In this document: in pieces, positions 1 to 9,013 of the stretch
How the letters are laid out: every line of letters begins with the position of its first letter
Numbering within the stretch: the first letter of the stretch is position 1
DNA from: Georgenia thermotolerans
GTDB lineage: Bacteria; Actinomycetota; Actinomycetes; Actinomycetales; Actinomycetaceae
Assembly: GCF_009193185.1 (NCBI RefSeq)
Contig: NZ_VUKF01000014.1
Coordinates: 1-64,000 of the forward strand
Direction of reading: 5' to 3'
Length of the DNA stretch: 64,000 nt
Notes under the pieces: generated by a model
What the model saw: only the letters and a program-made list of their open reading frames with translations
Told to the model about the DNA's origin: nothing
Databases searched by the model: none
Made by a program: the position numbers and the translations under genes

Positions 1-429
1 GCCGCGGGCCTCCCGCCGCGGTGGGCCGACGCCGTCGACGATGCCGTGGCGCCCGCCGCCGAGCTGCGCGCCGCCCTCGGGGCGGCGGTGGCCGAGGTGG
101 TCCCGCCGGCCGGCGGGCGCCGGGCGACGCGGATGCGCATCGGCGCGGCGGTCCTGGCCGCCGCGGCGGTGGTGTACGTGGTCCTGGCCCTGCTCCAGGG
201 GGTCGGCGCGGCCGGTGCGGTGGTCCCCGGGCTCGCCGGCCTCCTCGCCGCCGCGGCGCTGCTCGGCGGGGCCGCCTCGGCCGCGCGTGAGGAGGGGGCG
301 ACCGCGGCCGCCGCGTACACGGCGCAGGTCGGCGCCCGCACCACGGGGCTCGTCGAGCGGCTGCTCGCCGACCCGGCGGCGGAGGTGCTCGCGCGCCACC
401 GGCGCCTGCGCGAGGCGCTGGGCCGGTAG
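1..429 (+). CDS. C-terminal part of a membrane protein, probably a YfjP-like GTPase (5' end outside window)
   Basis: The frame is open from the first base and stops at TAG 427-429, so only the last 142 residues are visible. They contain two closely spaced hydrophobic helices (about residues 47-66 and 70-85) followed by a charged helical tail. No catalytic motif is present in this piece. Membrane-anchored dynamin/YfjP-like GTPases sit directly before ssb and ettA in related actinobacteria, and the two-helix C-terminus would suit that family. That identity is inference from context. An in-frame ATG at 136 exists, but open coding continues upstream of it. Confidence 0.55.
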   Translation, partial: AAGLPPRWADAVDDAVAPAAELRAALGAAVAEVVPPAGGRRATRMRIGAAVLAAAAVVYVVLALLQGVGAAGAVVPGLAGLLAAAALLGGAASAAREEGATAAAAYTAQVGARTTGLVERLLADPAAEVLARHRRLREALGR

Positions 430-539
430 CTCCTGCCACCTCGTCCACAGGCCGTGCGCGGCCCGCGGCGCCGGGCGGGCCGCGCCCGGCAGCGTGGTGC
501 CCGGGCGGGCGCCGGACCCGCCGGGAGCGAGGAGCGAGC

Positions 540-1046
540 ATGACCGACAGGATCGAGATCACGGTGCAGGGCCGGGCGGGCAGCGAGCCCACCCGGCGCG
601 TGGCGGCCAACGGCGCCAGCTGGGTGACCTTCCGGCTCGGGGCGACCCCGCGCATCCCCGACCGGGCGACGGGGGAGTACCGCGACGACCGGACCGGGTG
701 GTTCACGGTCAAGGTCTGGCGGCAGCTGGCCGAGAACGTGGCCGAGTCCGTGCACAAGGGCACCCCGGTCATCGTCCGGGGCAAGGTCTACGTCGACACC
801 TGGACCGGGGAGTCCGGCGAGCGGTGGGACCACGTCATCAACGCCGACGCCGTCGCGGTGGACCTCGTCGGCGGGACCGCGCGGTACGTCCGGACGGTGC
901 GCGAGGAGGCCGCCCGCCCGGCCGCGCTGACCGGTCCGGACGGCACCCGGTGGGAGACCACCGAGGCGCCCCCGGAGCCGGGTGAAGAGGACGCCCTCGA
1001 GGAGGTGGCCGCGGAGGAGCTCGCCGCGCTCGGCGCCGGGTCCTGA
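540..1046 (+). CDS. ssb: Single-stranded DNA-binding protein, secondary SSB type
   Basis: This 168-residue protein binds single-stranded DNA during replication, recombination or repair. Residues 1-115 form an OB fold with typical SSB features (WVTFRLG near residue 29, an FTVKVWRQLAENV segment, and GTPVIVRGKV). The C-terminal 50 residues are acidic, but the usual DDDIPF-type tip that recruits partner proteins is missing; the chain ends LAALGAGS. It is therefore probably an accessory SSB rather than the replicative one found beside rpsF/rpsR. A GAGCGAGGAGCG ribosome-binding stretch precedes ATG 540. A 12-bp hairpin follows the stop. Confidence 0.9.
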   Translation: MTDRIEITVQGRAGSEPTRRVAANGASWVTFRLGATPRIPDRATGEYRDDRTGWFTVKVWRQLAENVAESVHKGTPVIVRGKVYVDTWTGESGERWDHVINADAVAVDLVGGTARYVRTVREEAARPAALTGPDGTRWETTEAPPEPGEEDALEEVAAEELAALGAGS

Positions 1047-1070
1047 CGGCTGAGCCCCGGATGCCGCGGA

Positions 1071-1107
1071 GGCGCCGGTCCCGACCTCACCGCGCGGGAC
1101 CGGCGCC
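1071..1107 (+). terminator. Hairpin after ssb
   Basis: Arms GGCGCCGGTCCC (1071-1082) and GGGACCGGCGCC (1096-1107) pair perfectly over 12 bp with a 13-nt loop, 25 nt after the ssb stop. There is no T-run, as is usual for actinobacterial terminators. Confidence 0.55.
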
Positions 1108-1269
1108 ACGGCGCCACGGCGCGCGGACGCGCCCGCGGACCCCGGACGCGAATCGGCGCTGTGGCGTTGCCTACGCGGAGGGGGCAGCAGCGGCCGCGTG
1201 TCCTACCCTGGGATGCGACAAGGTCTGCCTTCAGGCAGGCCGGCCCCACGTGAAGTGATGCGGAGAGCA

Positions 1270-2952
1270 GTGGCTGAGTACATCTACTCCATGGTCCGCG
1301 CGCGCAAGGCGCACGGAGACAAGGTCATCCTCGATGACGTCACCATGGCATTCCTGCCCGGCGCCAAGATCGGCATGGTCGGCCCCAACGGTGCCGGGAA
1401 GTCGACCATCCTCAAGATCATGGCGGGTCTGGACACGCCCTCCAACGGCGAGGCCCGGCTCTCGCCCGGCTACACCGTGGGCATCCTCCAGCAGGAGCCG
1501 CCGCTGAACGAGGAGAAGACCGTCCTGGGCAACGTCCAGGAGGGCGTGGCGGACATCCTCGCCAAGGTCGAGCGGTTCAACGAGATCGGCAACCTCATGG
1601 CCGAGCCCGACGCCGACTTCGACTCCCTCATGGACGAGATGGGCAAGCTGCAGACCGAGATCGACGCGGCCAACGCGTGGGACCTCGACGCCCAGCTCGC
1701 CCAGGCCATGGACGCGCTGCGCTGCCCGCCGCCGGACGCCGACGTCACTCTCCTCTCCGGTGGTGAGCGCCGCCGCGTGGCGCTGTGCAAGCTCCTCCTC
1801 GAGCAGCCCGACCTCCTGCTGCTCGACGAGCCGACGAACCACCTCGACGCCGAGTCGGTGCTGTGGCTCGAGCAGCACCTCGCCAAGTACCCCGGCGCCG
1901 TCATCGCCGTCACCCACGACCGGTACTTCCTCGACCACGTGGCCGAGTGGATCGCCGAGGTCGACCGCGGGCGCCTGTACCCCTACGAGGGCAACTACTC
2001 GACCTACCTGGAGAAGAAGCAGGAGCGCCTGCAGGTCCAGGGCAAGAAGGACGCCAAGCTCGCCAAGCGCCTCAAGGAGGAGCTGGAGTGGGTGCGCTCC
2101 AACGCCAAGGGCCGCCAGGCCAAGTCCAAGGCCCGTCTGGCCCGCTACGAGGAGATGGCCGCCGAGGCCGAGCGCACCAGGAAGCTCGACTTCGAGGAGA
2201 TCCAGATCCCGCCGGGCCCCCGCCTGGGCTCCGTGGTCATCGAGGCCAACGACCTGCGCAAGGGCTTCGACGACCGCGTGCTCATCGACGGGCTGTCGTT
2301 CTCGCTGCCCCCGAACGGCATCGTCGGTGTCATCGGCCCGAACGGCGTCGGCAAGACGACCCTGTTCAAGACCATCGTGGGGCTCGAGCCGCTCGACGGC
2401 GGCGACCTCCGGGTCGGCGAGACGGTCAAGCTGTCCTACGTCGACCAGAGCCGGGCGGGCATCGACCCGACCAAGACGCTGTGGGAGGTCGTCTCCGACG
2501 GGCTGGACTTCATCCAGGTCGGCAACGTCGAGATGCCCTCGCGCGCGTACGTCTCGGCCTTCGGCTTCAAGGGCCCGGACCAGCAGAAGCCGGCCGGCGT
2601 GCTCTCCGGCGGCGAGCGCAACCGGCTCAACCTCGCGCTCACCCTCAAGCAGGGCGGCAACGTGCTGCTGCTGGACGAGCCGACGAACGACCTGGACGTC
2701 GAGACCCTCGGCTCGCTGGAGAACGCCCTGCTGGAGTTCCCCGGCTGCGCCGTCGTCGTCAGCCACGACCGGTGGTTCCTCGACCGCGTCGCGACGCACA
2801 TCCTCGCCTGGGAGGGCGACGAGGAGAACCCGGCGAAGTGGTACTGGTTCGAGGGCAACTTCGAGTCCTACGAGGCCAACAAGGTCCAGCGCCTCGGCGC
2901 CGACGCGGCCCGGCCGCACGCGGTGACCTACCGCAAGCTCACGCGCGACTGA
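1270..2952 (+). CDS. ettA: Energy-dependent translational throttle protein EttA (ABC-F)
   Basis: EttA is a cytosolic ABC-F ATPase that binds the ribosomal E site and gates entry into elongation according to the ATP/ADP ratio. The 560 residues carry two ATPase domains: Walker A GPNGAGKST (38-46), signature LSGGERRRVAL and Walker [13 protein letters not shown]; then a charged linker rich in K/R/E, Walker A GPNGVGKTT, LSGGERNRLNLA and [14 protein letters not shown] 1270 is chosen because VAEYIYSMVRARKAHGDKVI matches the usual EttA N-terminus; starts further upstream only add non-conserved residues. A TACCCT box at 1204 may be the -10 element. Confidence 0.97.
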   Translation: MAEYIYSMVRARKAHGDKVILDDVTMAFLPGAKIGMVGPNGAGKSTILKIMAGLDTPSNGEARLSPGYTVGILQQEPPLNEEKTVLGNVQEGVADILAKVERFNEIGNLMAEPDADFDSLMDEMGKLQTEIDAANAWDLDAQLAQAMDALRCPPPDADVTLLSGGERRRVALCKLLLEQPDLLLLDEPTNHLDAESVLWLEQHLAKYPGAVIAVTHDRYFLDHVAEWIAEVDRGRLYPYEGNYSTYLEKKQERLQVQGKKDAKLAKRLKEELEWVRSNAKGRQAKSKARLARYEEMAAEAERTRKLDFEEIQIPPGPRLGSVVIEANDLRKGFDDRVLIDGLSFSLPPNGIVGVIGPNGVGKTTLFKTIVGLEPLDGGDLRVGETVKLSYVDQSRAGIDPTKTLWEVVSDGLDFIQVGNVEMPSRAYVSAFGFKGPDQQKPAGVLSGGERNRLNLALTLKQGGNVLLLDEPTNDLDVETLGSLENALLEFPGCAVVVSHDRWFLDRVATHILAWEGDEENPAKWYWFEGNFESYEANKVQRLGADAARPHAVTYRKLTRD

Positions 2953-2957
2953 TGCCC

Positions 2958-3003
2958 ACGCCCGGCGGGCGGCGTCCCCTCGGGGGTGCCGCCCGCCGGG
3001 CGT
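2958..3003 (+). terminator. Strong hairpin terminator after ettA
   Basis: A perfect 16-bp stem (2958-2973 with 2988-3003) encloses a loop that itself contains CCCC/GGGG. It begins 6 nt after the ettA stop. Confidence 0.75.
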
Positions 3004-3058
3004 CCGCGTGCTCGTGCCGGTCCCGCCGGCTATCCCGGGGACGAGAGGAAGGACCGCC

Positions 3059-3517
3059 ATGACCCGGCTGACGATCCCGGTGCACCTGCGCTGGAGCGAC
3101 ATCGACGCCTACCAGCATGTCAACAACGCCAAGATCTTCACCATCCTCGAGGAGACCCGCATCGCGGCCTTCTGGGACGGTCCGGCCAGCCACGGCACGG
3201 CACACCGGGTGTTCACCACCGGCCCGGGCTCGGGGACGCACACCTACATCGCCCGGCAGGAGATCGAGTACCTCGAGCCGCTGCCGTACACCCCCGGGCC
3301 GCTGCCGGTGCAGCTGTGGATCTCCCACCTCGGCGGCGCCAGCCTGGACATCTGCTACGAGATCGCCGGCGCCGACGGGCCCGCGGTGCGCGCCCTGAGC
3401 ACGATGGTCCTCGTCGACGAGGCCACCGGCCGCCCGCGCCGCCTCACCGCCGACGAGCGGGAGGCCTGCCAGCCGTTCCTCGACGAGCCGGTGCCCTTCC
3501 GGCGCCGCCGGGGCTGA
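3059..3517 (+). CDS. Acyl-CoA thioesterase, 4HBT/YbgC hotdog family
   Basis: This is a 152-residue single hotdog-fold protein. The N-terminus LRWSDIDAYQHVNNAKIF is the classic 4-hydroxybenzoyl-CoA thioesterase motif, with the catalytic Asp and the HVNN turn followed by a long central helix. It would hydrolyse a small or medium acyl-CoA thioester in the cytosol; the substrate cannot be read from the sequence. ATG 3059 is preferred over an upstream start at 3008 because a GAGAGGAAGGA ribosome-binding site lies just before it. Family certain, function general. Confidence 0.85.
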   Translation: MTRLTIPVHLRWSDIDAYQHVNNAKIFTILEETRIAAFWDGPASHGTAHRVFTTGPGSGTHTYIARQEIEYLEPLPYTPGPLPVQLWISHLGGASLDICYEIAGADGPAVRALSTMVLVDEATGRPRRLTADEREACQPFLDEPVPFRRRRG

Positions 3518-3581
3518 CCGGCCGGTCCGCAGGCCCGTCCGGTCGAGCGTTCCGGCCCGGCCGCCCCCGTAACTTGGGCCG

Positions 3582-4258
3582 ATGACCCTCGAGAGCACCG
3601 CCGCCGTGCTGCGCGCGGAGGCGGCGGCCCTGGTGGCGGCCCTGCGCCAGGTGCCGGACGGGGCGTGGTCCCGGCCTACGCGCTGCGCCCCCTGGGACGT
3701 GCGCGGCCTCCTCGGCCACGTCCACGTGGTGCTGGGCTGGCTCCCGCCGATGCTGGACGACGCCGCGCCGCCGTCGCCCGCCGTCACCGCGGCCGGGTAC
3801 TACCGCCCGGACGGCCGCTTCGCCCCCGCGACCAACGCGCGCCGCGTGGCCCTGGGCCGTGACCGGGCCCGCGAGCACCCCTCCCCGGCGCACCAGCTCG
3901 CCGCCTTCGACGCCCACGTCGCGGCGGTCGTGGCGCGCTGCCTGCGCGAGCCCGCCGACCGGGTGGTGCGCACCCGGCACGGCGATGCCATGCTGGTGGC
4001 CGACTTCCTCACCACCCGCGTCCTGGAGGTCGCCGTCCACGGCCTCGACCTGGCGGACGCGCTTGCCGTCGAGCCGTGGCTCACCGACGACGCCGCCGCC
4101 CACCTGCGCCCGCTCTGGCTCGACGACCCCGCCGTCCGGCGGCGCTGGGCTGGGACGCCGTCCGCTTCCTGCGCAAGGTGACCGGCCGGGCCGAGCTGGA
4201 GCCGGCCGAGCGGGCGGCGCTGGACGCCGCGGGCGCGCGGTCGCTGGCGCTGGGCTGA
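3582..4258 (+). pseudogene. Maleylpyruvate-isomerase/mycothiol-dependent enzyme family protein, frameshifted near 4136
   Basis: Residues 1-185 read in the frame of ATG 3582 and resemble the DinB-like, mycothiol-dependent maleylpyruvate isomerase N-terminal fold (W-x-P-T-RCAPWDVRGLLGHV; later TRVLEVAVHGLDLADAL). That frame ends at 4181 in low-quality sequence. From about 4136 the typical family C-terminus (PAALGWDAVRFLRKVTGR) reads in the frame one base back and ends at TGA 4258. Restoring a single C in the CC at 4136-4137 would give one continuous chain of about 225 residues. This is either a real 1-bp deletion or a sequencing error in a C-run. Confidence 0.7.
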
Positions 4259-4262
4259 CCGC

Positions 4263-5297
4263 TCAGTCCAGCAGGCCGAGCACGGCCTTCTCGACGGCGC
4301 CGCGGGTGTCCGGTGGGCCTTCCTCGTCCACCGGGTCCACCTTCCGCGCCAGCTCGGGGTCGATGGTCTCCCCCTCCTCGGCGAGCTTGATCACGCGCGG
4401 GTTGACGTAGGACGCGCGCGCCACCGCCGGGGTGTTGCCCAGGTACGCCGCCACCGACTTCACGGCCGCCCGCTCGGCGCGCTTGCGGGCGGTGGGCGTG
4501 GTGGCCTCCGGGGTGCGCTTGGCGAGCTCGAGGGCGGCGAGCACCGTGCCGTGCCACGTGCGGAAGTCCTTCGCGGACGCGTCCGGGCCCAGTCGGCGCT
4601 TGATGTACTCGTTGATGTCGGCGCTCGTGATGTCGTGCCAGCCCCGGTCGTCCTTGTAGGCCAGGAGCTCCTCGCCGCCGCCCCGCCGCCGCCGCATGGT
4701 CGTCAGCGGCTCGATCAGCTCGTCGTCGCGCAGCTCCAGGCGCCGCGCCTGGCCCGACTTCGCCCGGTAGGCGAACGTCAGGCGGCCGTCGCGGCCGATG
4801 TGCACGTGCTGCATGAGCAGCGTGGCCAGCCCGTAGCTGCCGTTCTCGTCGGCGTAGCTCTCCCCGCCCACCCGGAAGAAGCCGATGTCGAGCAGCCGGA
4901 AGGCCACCGCCAGGGCCCGCTCCCGGGGCATGCCCGGCTTGCGCAGGTCCATCGTGACCAGCCGCCGGGCGGCGGGCAGTCGCTCCGCCAGGTCCAGGAC
5001 GCGCTCGTGCTTGGCGACGTCGCGGGTGGCGCGCCAGGCCGGGTGGTACAGGTACTGGCGCCGGCCGGCGTCGTCGGTGCCCACCGCCTGGATGTGGCCG
5101 TTGGGGTAGGGGCAGATCCACACGTCGCGCCAGGCGGGCGGGATCACCAGGGAGCGGCACCGGGCGACCGCCTCGGGGTCCGTCAGCCGGTTGCCGTCAC
5201 GGTCGAGGTAGGTGAAGCCCTTGCCCGACCGGCGGCGCCCGTACCCGGGCCTGTCCGGGTGCGACCGCCGCAGCCGCACCCCGACCACCGTCCTCAT
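4263..5297 (-). CDS. Eukaryotic/poxvirus-type DNA topoisomerase IB
   Basis: This 344-residue enzyme relaxes supercoils through a transient 3'-phosphotyrosyl link. The N-terminal domain carries GKGFTYLDRDGNRLTD and the PPAWRDVWI motif. The catalytic domain shows LLDIGFFRVGGESYADEN, the HVHIGRDG strand, the RTWHGTVLA histidine motif and the nucleophile tyrosine in ASYVNPRVI near the C-terminus. The length is normal for bacterial TopIB. ATG 5297 is the first start consistent with the family; upstream in-frame sequence is low complexity. It is convergent with the preceding frameshifted gene. Confidence 0.93.
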   Translation of the reverse strand: MRTVVGVRLRRSHPDRPGYGRRRSGKGFTYLDRDGNRLTDPEAVARCRSLVIPPAWRDVWICPYPNGHIQAVGTDDAGRRQYLYHPAWRATRDVAKHERVLDLAERLPAARRLVTMDLRKPGMPRERALAVAFRLLDIGFFRVGGESYADENGSYGLATLLMQHVHIGRDGRLTFAYRAKSGQARRLELRDDELIEPLTTMRRRRGGGEELLAYKDDRGWHDITSADINEYIKRRLGPDASAKDFRTWHGTVLAALELAKRTPEATTPTARKRAERAAVKSVAAYLGNTPAVARASYVNPRVIKLAEEGETIDPELARKVDPVDEEGPPDTRGAVEKAVLGLLD

Positions 5298-5352
5298 GGG
5301 GCCAGTCTGGGCACGCCCACCCGACGGACGCACGCCGTCGGCAATGTGGGCC

Positions 5353-6375
5353 TCAGCGCAGCGAGGGCCGCTTCCACTCCTCGTCCGGCCGGACGTCGGC
5401 CGCCGCGGCCGCCGCGGCCGGCTCGGCGTCCTCCGGCACCCGGACCATGCCCTCCTGGGCGATGGTGGCCACGTGCGCCCCGGCCCGGTCGAACACCTCG
5501 GCGGTGCCGAGCCCGCGGCCACCCTGCGCGCTGGGGGAGTGCTGGACGAAGAGCAGCCACTCGTCCACCCGCAGCGGCCGGTGCCACCACATCGAGTGGT
5601 CCAGGCTGGCCACGCTCATGCCGCGGGTGCGCCAGCTCAGCCCGTGCCGGCGCAGCACCGGCTCGAGCATGACCTGGTCGCAGGCGTAGGCGAGCAGCGC
5701 CCGGTGCTGCAGGTCGGTGAGCTCGGCGGGCAGCGGCGTGCGGGCCCGCATCCACAGCATCTGGGTGTCCGCGCGCTCGCCCGGGGGCTGGAGGTAGACC
5801 GGATCGCCCACGTGGCGGATGTCGAAGGCGGCGATGGAGGACATGAACTTCGCGACCGGGTGGTCCACCGCGTTGAACAGGTCGATCGCGGAGGTCAGGC
5901 TCTCGGGGTCCGGCGCCTCGGGGGCGGCGTCGGCGTGGTCGCGGCCCGGCTGGTCCTCCTGGTAGGAGCTGATGAGGGACAGGATCGGCCGGCCCTGCTG
6001 CAGGGCGTGGGTGCGGCGGGTGCTGAACGAGCGGCCGTCGTGCAGCCGCTCGACGGCGAAGGTGATGGGCAGGTCGAGCTTGCCCGGGCGCAGGAAGTAC
6101 CCGTGCACCGAGTGCAGCGCGCGCGGGCCGTCGCCGTCGTCGGCGAGGGTGTCGGCGGCGGCGACGATGGACTGCGCGAGCACCTGCCCGCCGTAGATCC
6201 GCTGGTTCATCTGCGGCAGCGAGACGCCCCGGTACTCGTCCTCGCCCAGCCGCTCCAGCCGGAGGGTGCGCAGCACGGAGTCGAGCGGCTCGGCGCCGGC
6301 GTCGGGCACCACGATGACGTCGGTGGCGGCCGGCACGGCGGGGGTCAGGGTCAGCGGCTGGGGCGAGGTGGGCAC
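5353..6375 (-). CDS. tesB: Acyl-CoA thioesterase II (TesB)
   Basis: TesB hydrolyses medium- and long-chain acyl-CoA to free fatty acid and CoA. The 340 residues form a double hotdog: the first half has RIYGGQVLAQSIVAA, and the second ends with the ASLDHSMWWHRPLRVDEWLL segment holding the catalytic Asp and neighbouring residues, then GRGLGTAEVFDRAGAHVATIAQEGM. A GTG start at 6375 is preceded by AAGGAG. The gene is followed on the same strand by topoisomerase IB and preceded by the globin gene, with short gaps. Confidence 0.93.
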   Translation of the reverse strand: MPTSPQPLTLTPAVPAATDVIVVPDAGAEPLDSVLRTLRLERLGEDEYRGVSLPQMNQRIYGGQVLAQSIVAAADTLADDGDGPRALHSVHGYFLRPGKLDLPITFAVERLHDGRSFSTRRTHALQQGRPILSLISSYQEDQPGRDHADAAPEAPDPESLTSAIDLFNAVDHPVAKFMSSIAAFDIRHVGDPVYLQPPGERADTQMLWMRARTPLPAELTDLQHRALLAYACDQVMLEPVLRRHGLSWRTRGMSVASLDHSMWWHRPLRVDEWLLFVQHSPSAQGGRGLGTAEVFDRAGAHVATIAQEGMVRVPEDAEPAAAAAAADVRPDEEWKRPSLR

Positions 6376-6408
6376 TCGCGGCTCCTTGGGCAGAGGGGAC
6401 GGCGGGCG

Positions 6409-6825
6409 TCAGATGAGCGGCGTGCGACCGGGCTCGGGGGTGTTGACCATCGCGTGGGCGGCGCGCACGAGATAGTCCCACAGCACGTGCTCGGCCTCCG
6501 GCGCCAGGTTCAGCTCGTCGAGGGCGACGCGCATGTGCGTCAGCCAGCGGTCCCGGGCGTCGGGGGTGACGGCGAAGCGGACGTGGCGCATGCGCAGCCG
6601 GGGGTGCCCGCGGGTGTCGGAGTAGGTGGTCGGCCCGCCCCAGTACTGCTCGAGGAAGAGGCGCAGCCGTTCCTCGGACCCCTCCCAGTCGTCCTGGGGG
6701 TACATCGGCGCCAGCACCTCGTCGGTGCGGACGCCCTCGTAGAAACGCGCGACGAGGCGGGCGAACGTCTCGTGCCCGCCCAGCGCCGCGAAGGCGGACT
6801 GCTCCTCGGTGGGTTGGGTGCTCAC
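6409..6825 (-). CDS. glbO: Truncated haemoglobin, group II (GlbO type)
   Basis: This 138-residue 2-over-2 globin binds haem and oxygen; in actinobacteria the group is linked to oxygen handling at membranes and to stress defence. The sequence shows ALGGHETFARLVARFYEGV, the LEQYWGGPTTYSD CD region, the proximal His in RLRMRHVRFAV and the group II Trp G8 in DRWLTHM. It sits upstream of tesB on the same strand and 19 nt from the ptsI stop, so it may share the ptsI transcript. Confidence 0.92.
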   Translation of the reverse strand: MSTQPTEEQSAFAALGGHETFARLVARFYEGVRTDEVLAPMYPQDDWEGSEERLRLFLEQYWGGPTTYSDTRGHPRLRMRHVRFAVTPDARDRWLTHMRVALDELNLAPEAEHVLWDYLVRAAHAMVNTPEPGRTPLI

Positions 6826-6844
6826 CGGGCCATCATCGCACCCG

Positions 6845-8581
6845 CTACAGGCCGAGCTCCTCGAGGACGGGCAGGCCCGCGCGGACCACGGCCCGGGCGT
6901 CCTGGGCGGACTCGGCGTCGACGGCGGCCCGGGCCAGCTCCTGGCAGCGGGCCAGGTCGGTGGCCGCGAGCACGGCCGCGACGTCGCCCAGCGCCCGCGG
7001 GGTCATCGACAGGCTGCTCACGCCCAGCCCCGCCAGCACGACGGCGAGGGCCGGGTCGGCGGCCGCCTCCCCGCACACGCCCACCGGGCGGTCCTGCTGG
7101 TCCCCGCCGCGGCAGGTGGCCTCCACCAGGCGCAGCACCGCCGGCTGCCAGGTGTCGGACAGGTCGGCGAGGGAGCCGAGCAGCCGGTCGGCCGCCATGG
7201 CGTACTGGGTGAGGTCGTTGGTGCCGATGGAGGCGAAGTGCGCCCGGGCGAGGATCGGCCCGGCCAGCAGGGCGGCGCTGGGCACCTCCACCATCACCCC
7301 GGCCGTCTCGAGGCCGTGGCGCGCGCAGGCGGCCACGAAATCCTCCGCCTCGGCGACGGTGGCGACCATCGGCGCCATGACCCACACCTCGGCCTGCTCC
7401 GCCTGCGCCGCGGCGGCGATGGCCTCGAGCTGGTGCTCGAGCACCTCGGGGGCGCGCCGGGCGGTGCGCAGCCCGCGCACGCCGAGCGCGGGGTTGGCCT
7501 CCTCGGCGGCGGTGACGAACGGCAGGGGCTTGTCGGCCCCGGCGTCGAGGGTGCGCACCACCACCTTGCGGCCCGGGAAGGCGGCGAGGACCTGCCGGTA
7601 GGCCGCCACCTGCTCCTCGACGCCGGGCTCCTCGGCGCGGTCGAGGAAGCAGAACTCGGTGCGGAACAGGCCCACGCCCTCCGCGCCGGCCGCGGCGGCC
7701 GCCTGGGCGCCGGCCGGGTCGCCCACGTTGGCCAGCAGTTGCACGGGGTGCCCGTCGGCCGTCCGGCCGGGCCCGGTGAAGGTGCGGGCGGCGGTGGGGT
7801 GCCGCTCGGCACGCTGCACGGCGGCCTCGTCGGGATCGAGGGTGACGGTGCCGGCCCCGCCGTCGACGAGCACGACGCGGTCCTCGGCCAGGTCCGGGGC
7901 CCCCGGCGCGCCGACCACCGCGGGGATGCCCAGGGCGCGGGCGAGGATCGCCGTGTGCGAGGTGGGTCCGCCCTCGGCGGTGACGATGGCGCGCACGTGG
8001 GCGGGGTCGAGCAGGGCGGTGTCCGCCGGCGCCAGGTCGCGCGCGACGAGCACGAACGGCTCCTCGCGCTGGGGCACCCCCGGCATGGGGGAGCCGGTGA
8101 GCTCGGCGATGATCCGGTCGCGCACGTCCAGCACGTCCCGGGCCCGCTCGGCCATGTACCCGCCCAGGCCGCGCAGCTGCTCGGCGACCTCCCCGGCCGC
8201 CTCCCACACCGCCCGGTCCGGGACCGTGCGCCCCTCCCGGACCTTCTTCTGCGCGGACTTCACCAGCGTGGGGTCGGTGGCCATGGCCGCCGTCGTCTCG
8301 AGCAGCTCCCGGCGCTCGCCCTCGACCGCCTGCGCCGAGGCGGACAGGGCCGCGGCGACCTCCTGTGCGGCGGCGGCGACCCGCCCGGCCTCGGCCTCGG
8401 CGTCGACGTCCGGCGCGAGCGTCGCCGCCGCCGGCTCGCCGGCCGGCGGGGCGAGGCGGGCGACGGGCCCGACGGCGAGCCCCGGGCTCACGCCCACGCC
8501 CCGCAACGGCTCGGCGGCCCCGGCCGTGGCCTCGCTCGTGCTGGCGCCCCGGGAGGCGAGATCGGGCTGCTCCTTGCTCAT
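6845..8581 (-). CDS. ptsI: PTS enzyme I (phosphoenolpyruvate-protein phosphotransferase)
   Basis: Enzyme I takes phosphate from PEP and passes it to HPr at the start of PTS sugar uptake. The 578 residues contain the N-terminal helical HPr-binding domain, the phosphohistidine motif GGPTSHTAILAR, the GVGLFRTEFCF and TLDAGADKP PEP-binding strands, IGTNDLTQYAMAADR and GVCGEAAADP with the active-site cysteine. ATG 8581 has GGAG 8 nt upstream; a start at 8770 would add an unrelated extension. No HPr gene is visible in the window. It is divergent from a stand-alone EIIB gene. Confidence 0.96.
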   Translation of the reverse strand: MSKEQPDLASRGASTSEATAGAAEPLRGVGVSPGLAVGPVARLAPPAGEPAAATLAPDVDAEAEAGRVAAAAQEVAAALSASAQAVEGERRELLETTAAMATDPTLVKSAQKKVREGRTVPDRAVWEAAGEVAEQLRGLGGYMAERARDVLDVRDRIIAELTGSPMPGVPQREEPFVLVARDLAPADTALLDPAHVRAIVTAEGGPTSHTAILARALGIPAVVGAPGAPDLAEDRVVLVDGGAGTVTLDPDEAAVQRAERHPTAARTFTGPGRTADGHPVQLLANVGDPAGAQAAAAAGAEGVGLFRTEFCFLDRAEEPGVEEQVAAYRQVLAAFPGRKVVVRTLDAGADKPLPFVTAAEEANPALGVRGLRTARRAPEVLEHQLEAIAAAAQAEQAEVWVMAPMVATVAEAEDFVAACARHGLETAGVMVEVPSAALLAGPILARAHFASIGTNDLTQYAMAADRLLGSLADLSDTWQPAVLRLVEATCRGGDQQDRPVGVCGEAAADPALAVVLAGLGVSSLSMTPRALGDVAAVLAATDLARCQELARAAVDAESAQDARAVVRAGLPVLEELGL

Positions 8582-8782
8582 GTGCGCTCCAGTGGACGAC
8601 GACGGCTCTCGGGTCATCATGCCCCGCCCGGGCCGTGGGCGGTGCGGGGCGGGAGTCCCGGAGGTGACCCACCTCTCGCCCTGCTGGGGTGAGAACTTGG
8701 TCACGGGTACGCTGAGGGCCAGGAGGTGCGGGGGCGCCAAGGCGCCCCCGCACCGCGATGCCGGGGACATGGAGGAGTCACG

Positions 8783-9013
8783 ATGAGCAAGGCCGAGGAC
8801 ATCCTGGCGGCACTGGGCGGCGCCCCGAACGTGGTGGACGTCGAGCCGTGCATCACCCGCCTGCGGGTGGAGGTGCGCGACCCCGCCGCCGTGGGCGAGA
8901 GCCAGCTGAAGTCCACCGGGGCGTTCGGCGTGGTGCGCTCGGGGCGCGTGGTGCAGATCGTCGTCGGCCCCGAGGCCGACGGGCTCGCCGAGCAGATCGA
9001 GACGCTGCTCTGA
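8783..9013 (+). CDS. PTS glucose-family EIIB subunit, stand-alone (copy 1)
   Basis: This 76-residue protein is a complete PTS EIIB domain of the glucose/N-acetylglucosamine family. The phosphorylated cysteine lies in EPCITRLR (about residue 23), followed by LKSTGAFGVV and VVQIVVGPEAD. It carries phosphate from EIIA to the incoming sugar. A GGAGGAGT ribosome-binding site precedes ATG 8783. It is similar along its full length to the second EIIB at 13387. It is divergent from ptsI and has no EIIC directly beside it. Confidence 0.92.
   Translation: MSKAEDILAALGGAPNVVDVEPCITRLRVEVRDPAAVGESQLKSTGAFGVVRSGRVVQIVVGPEADGLAEQIETLL

Noticed and set aside
1231..3102. A 623-codon minus-strand frame opposite ettA
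   Set aside because: No conserved motifs; ettA on the plus strand is complete and explains the region.
4076..4258. A separate 60-residue gene
   Set aside because: Its second half is the missing C-terminus of the frameshifted isomerase-family gene; its first half is antisense-like Arg/Pro sequence.
5298..5522. Upstream extension of the topoisomerase IB gene
   Set aside because: The in-frame sequence before ATG 5297 is Arg/Pro/Ser-rich and lies over the tesB end; the family N-terminus begins at 5297.
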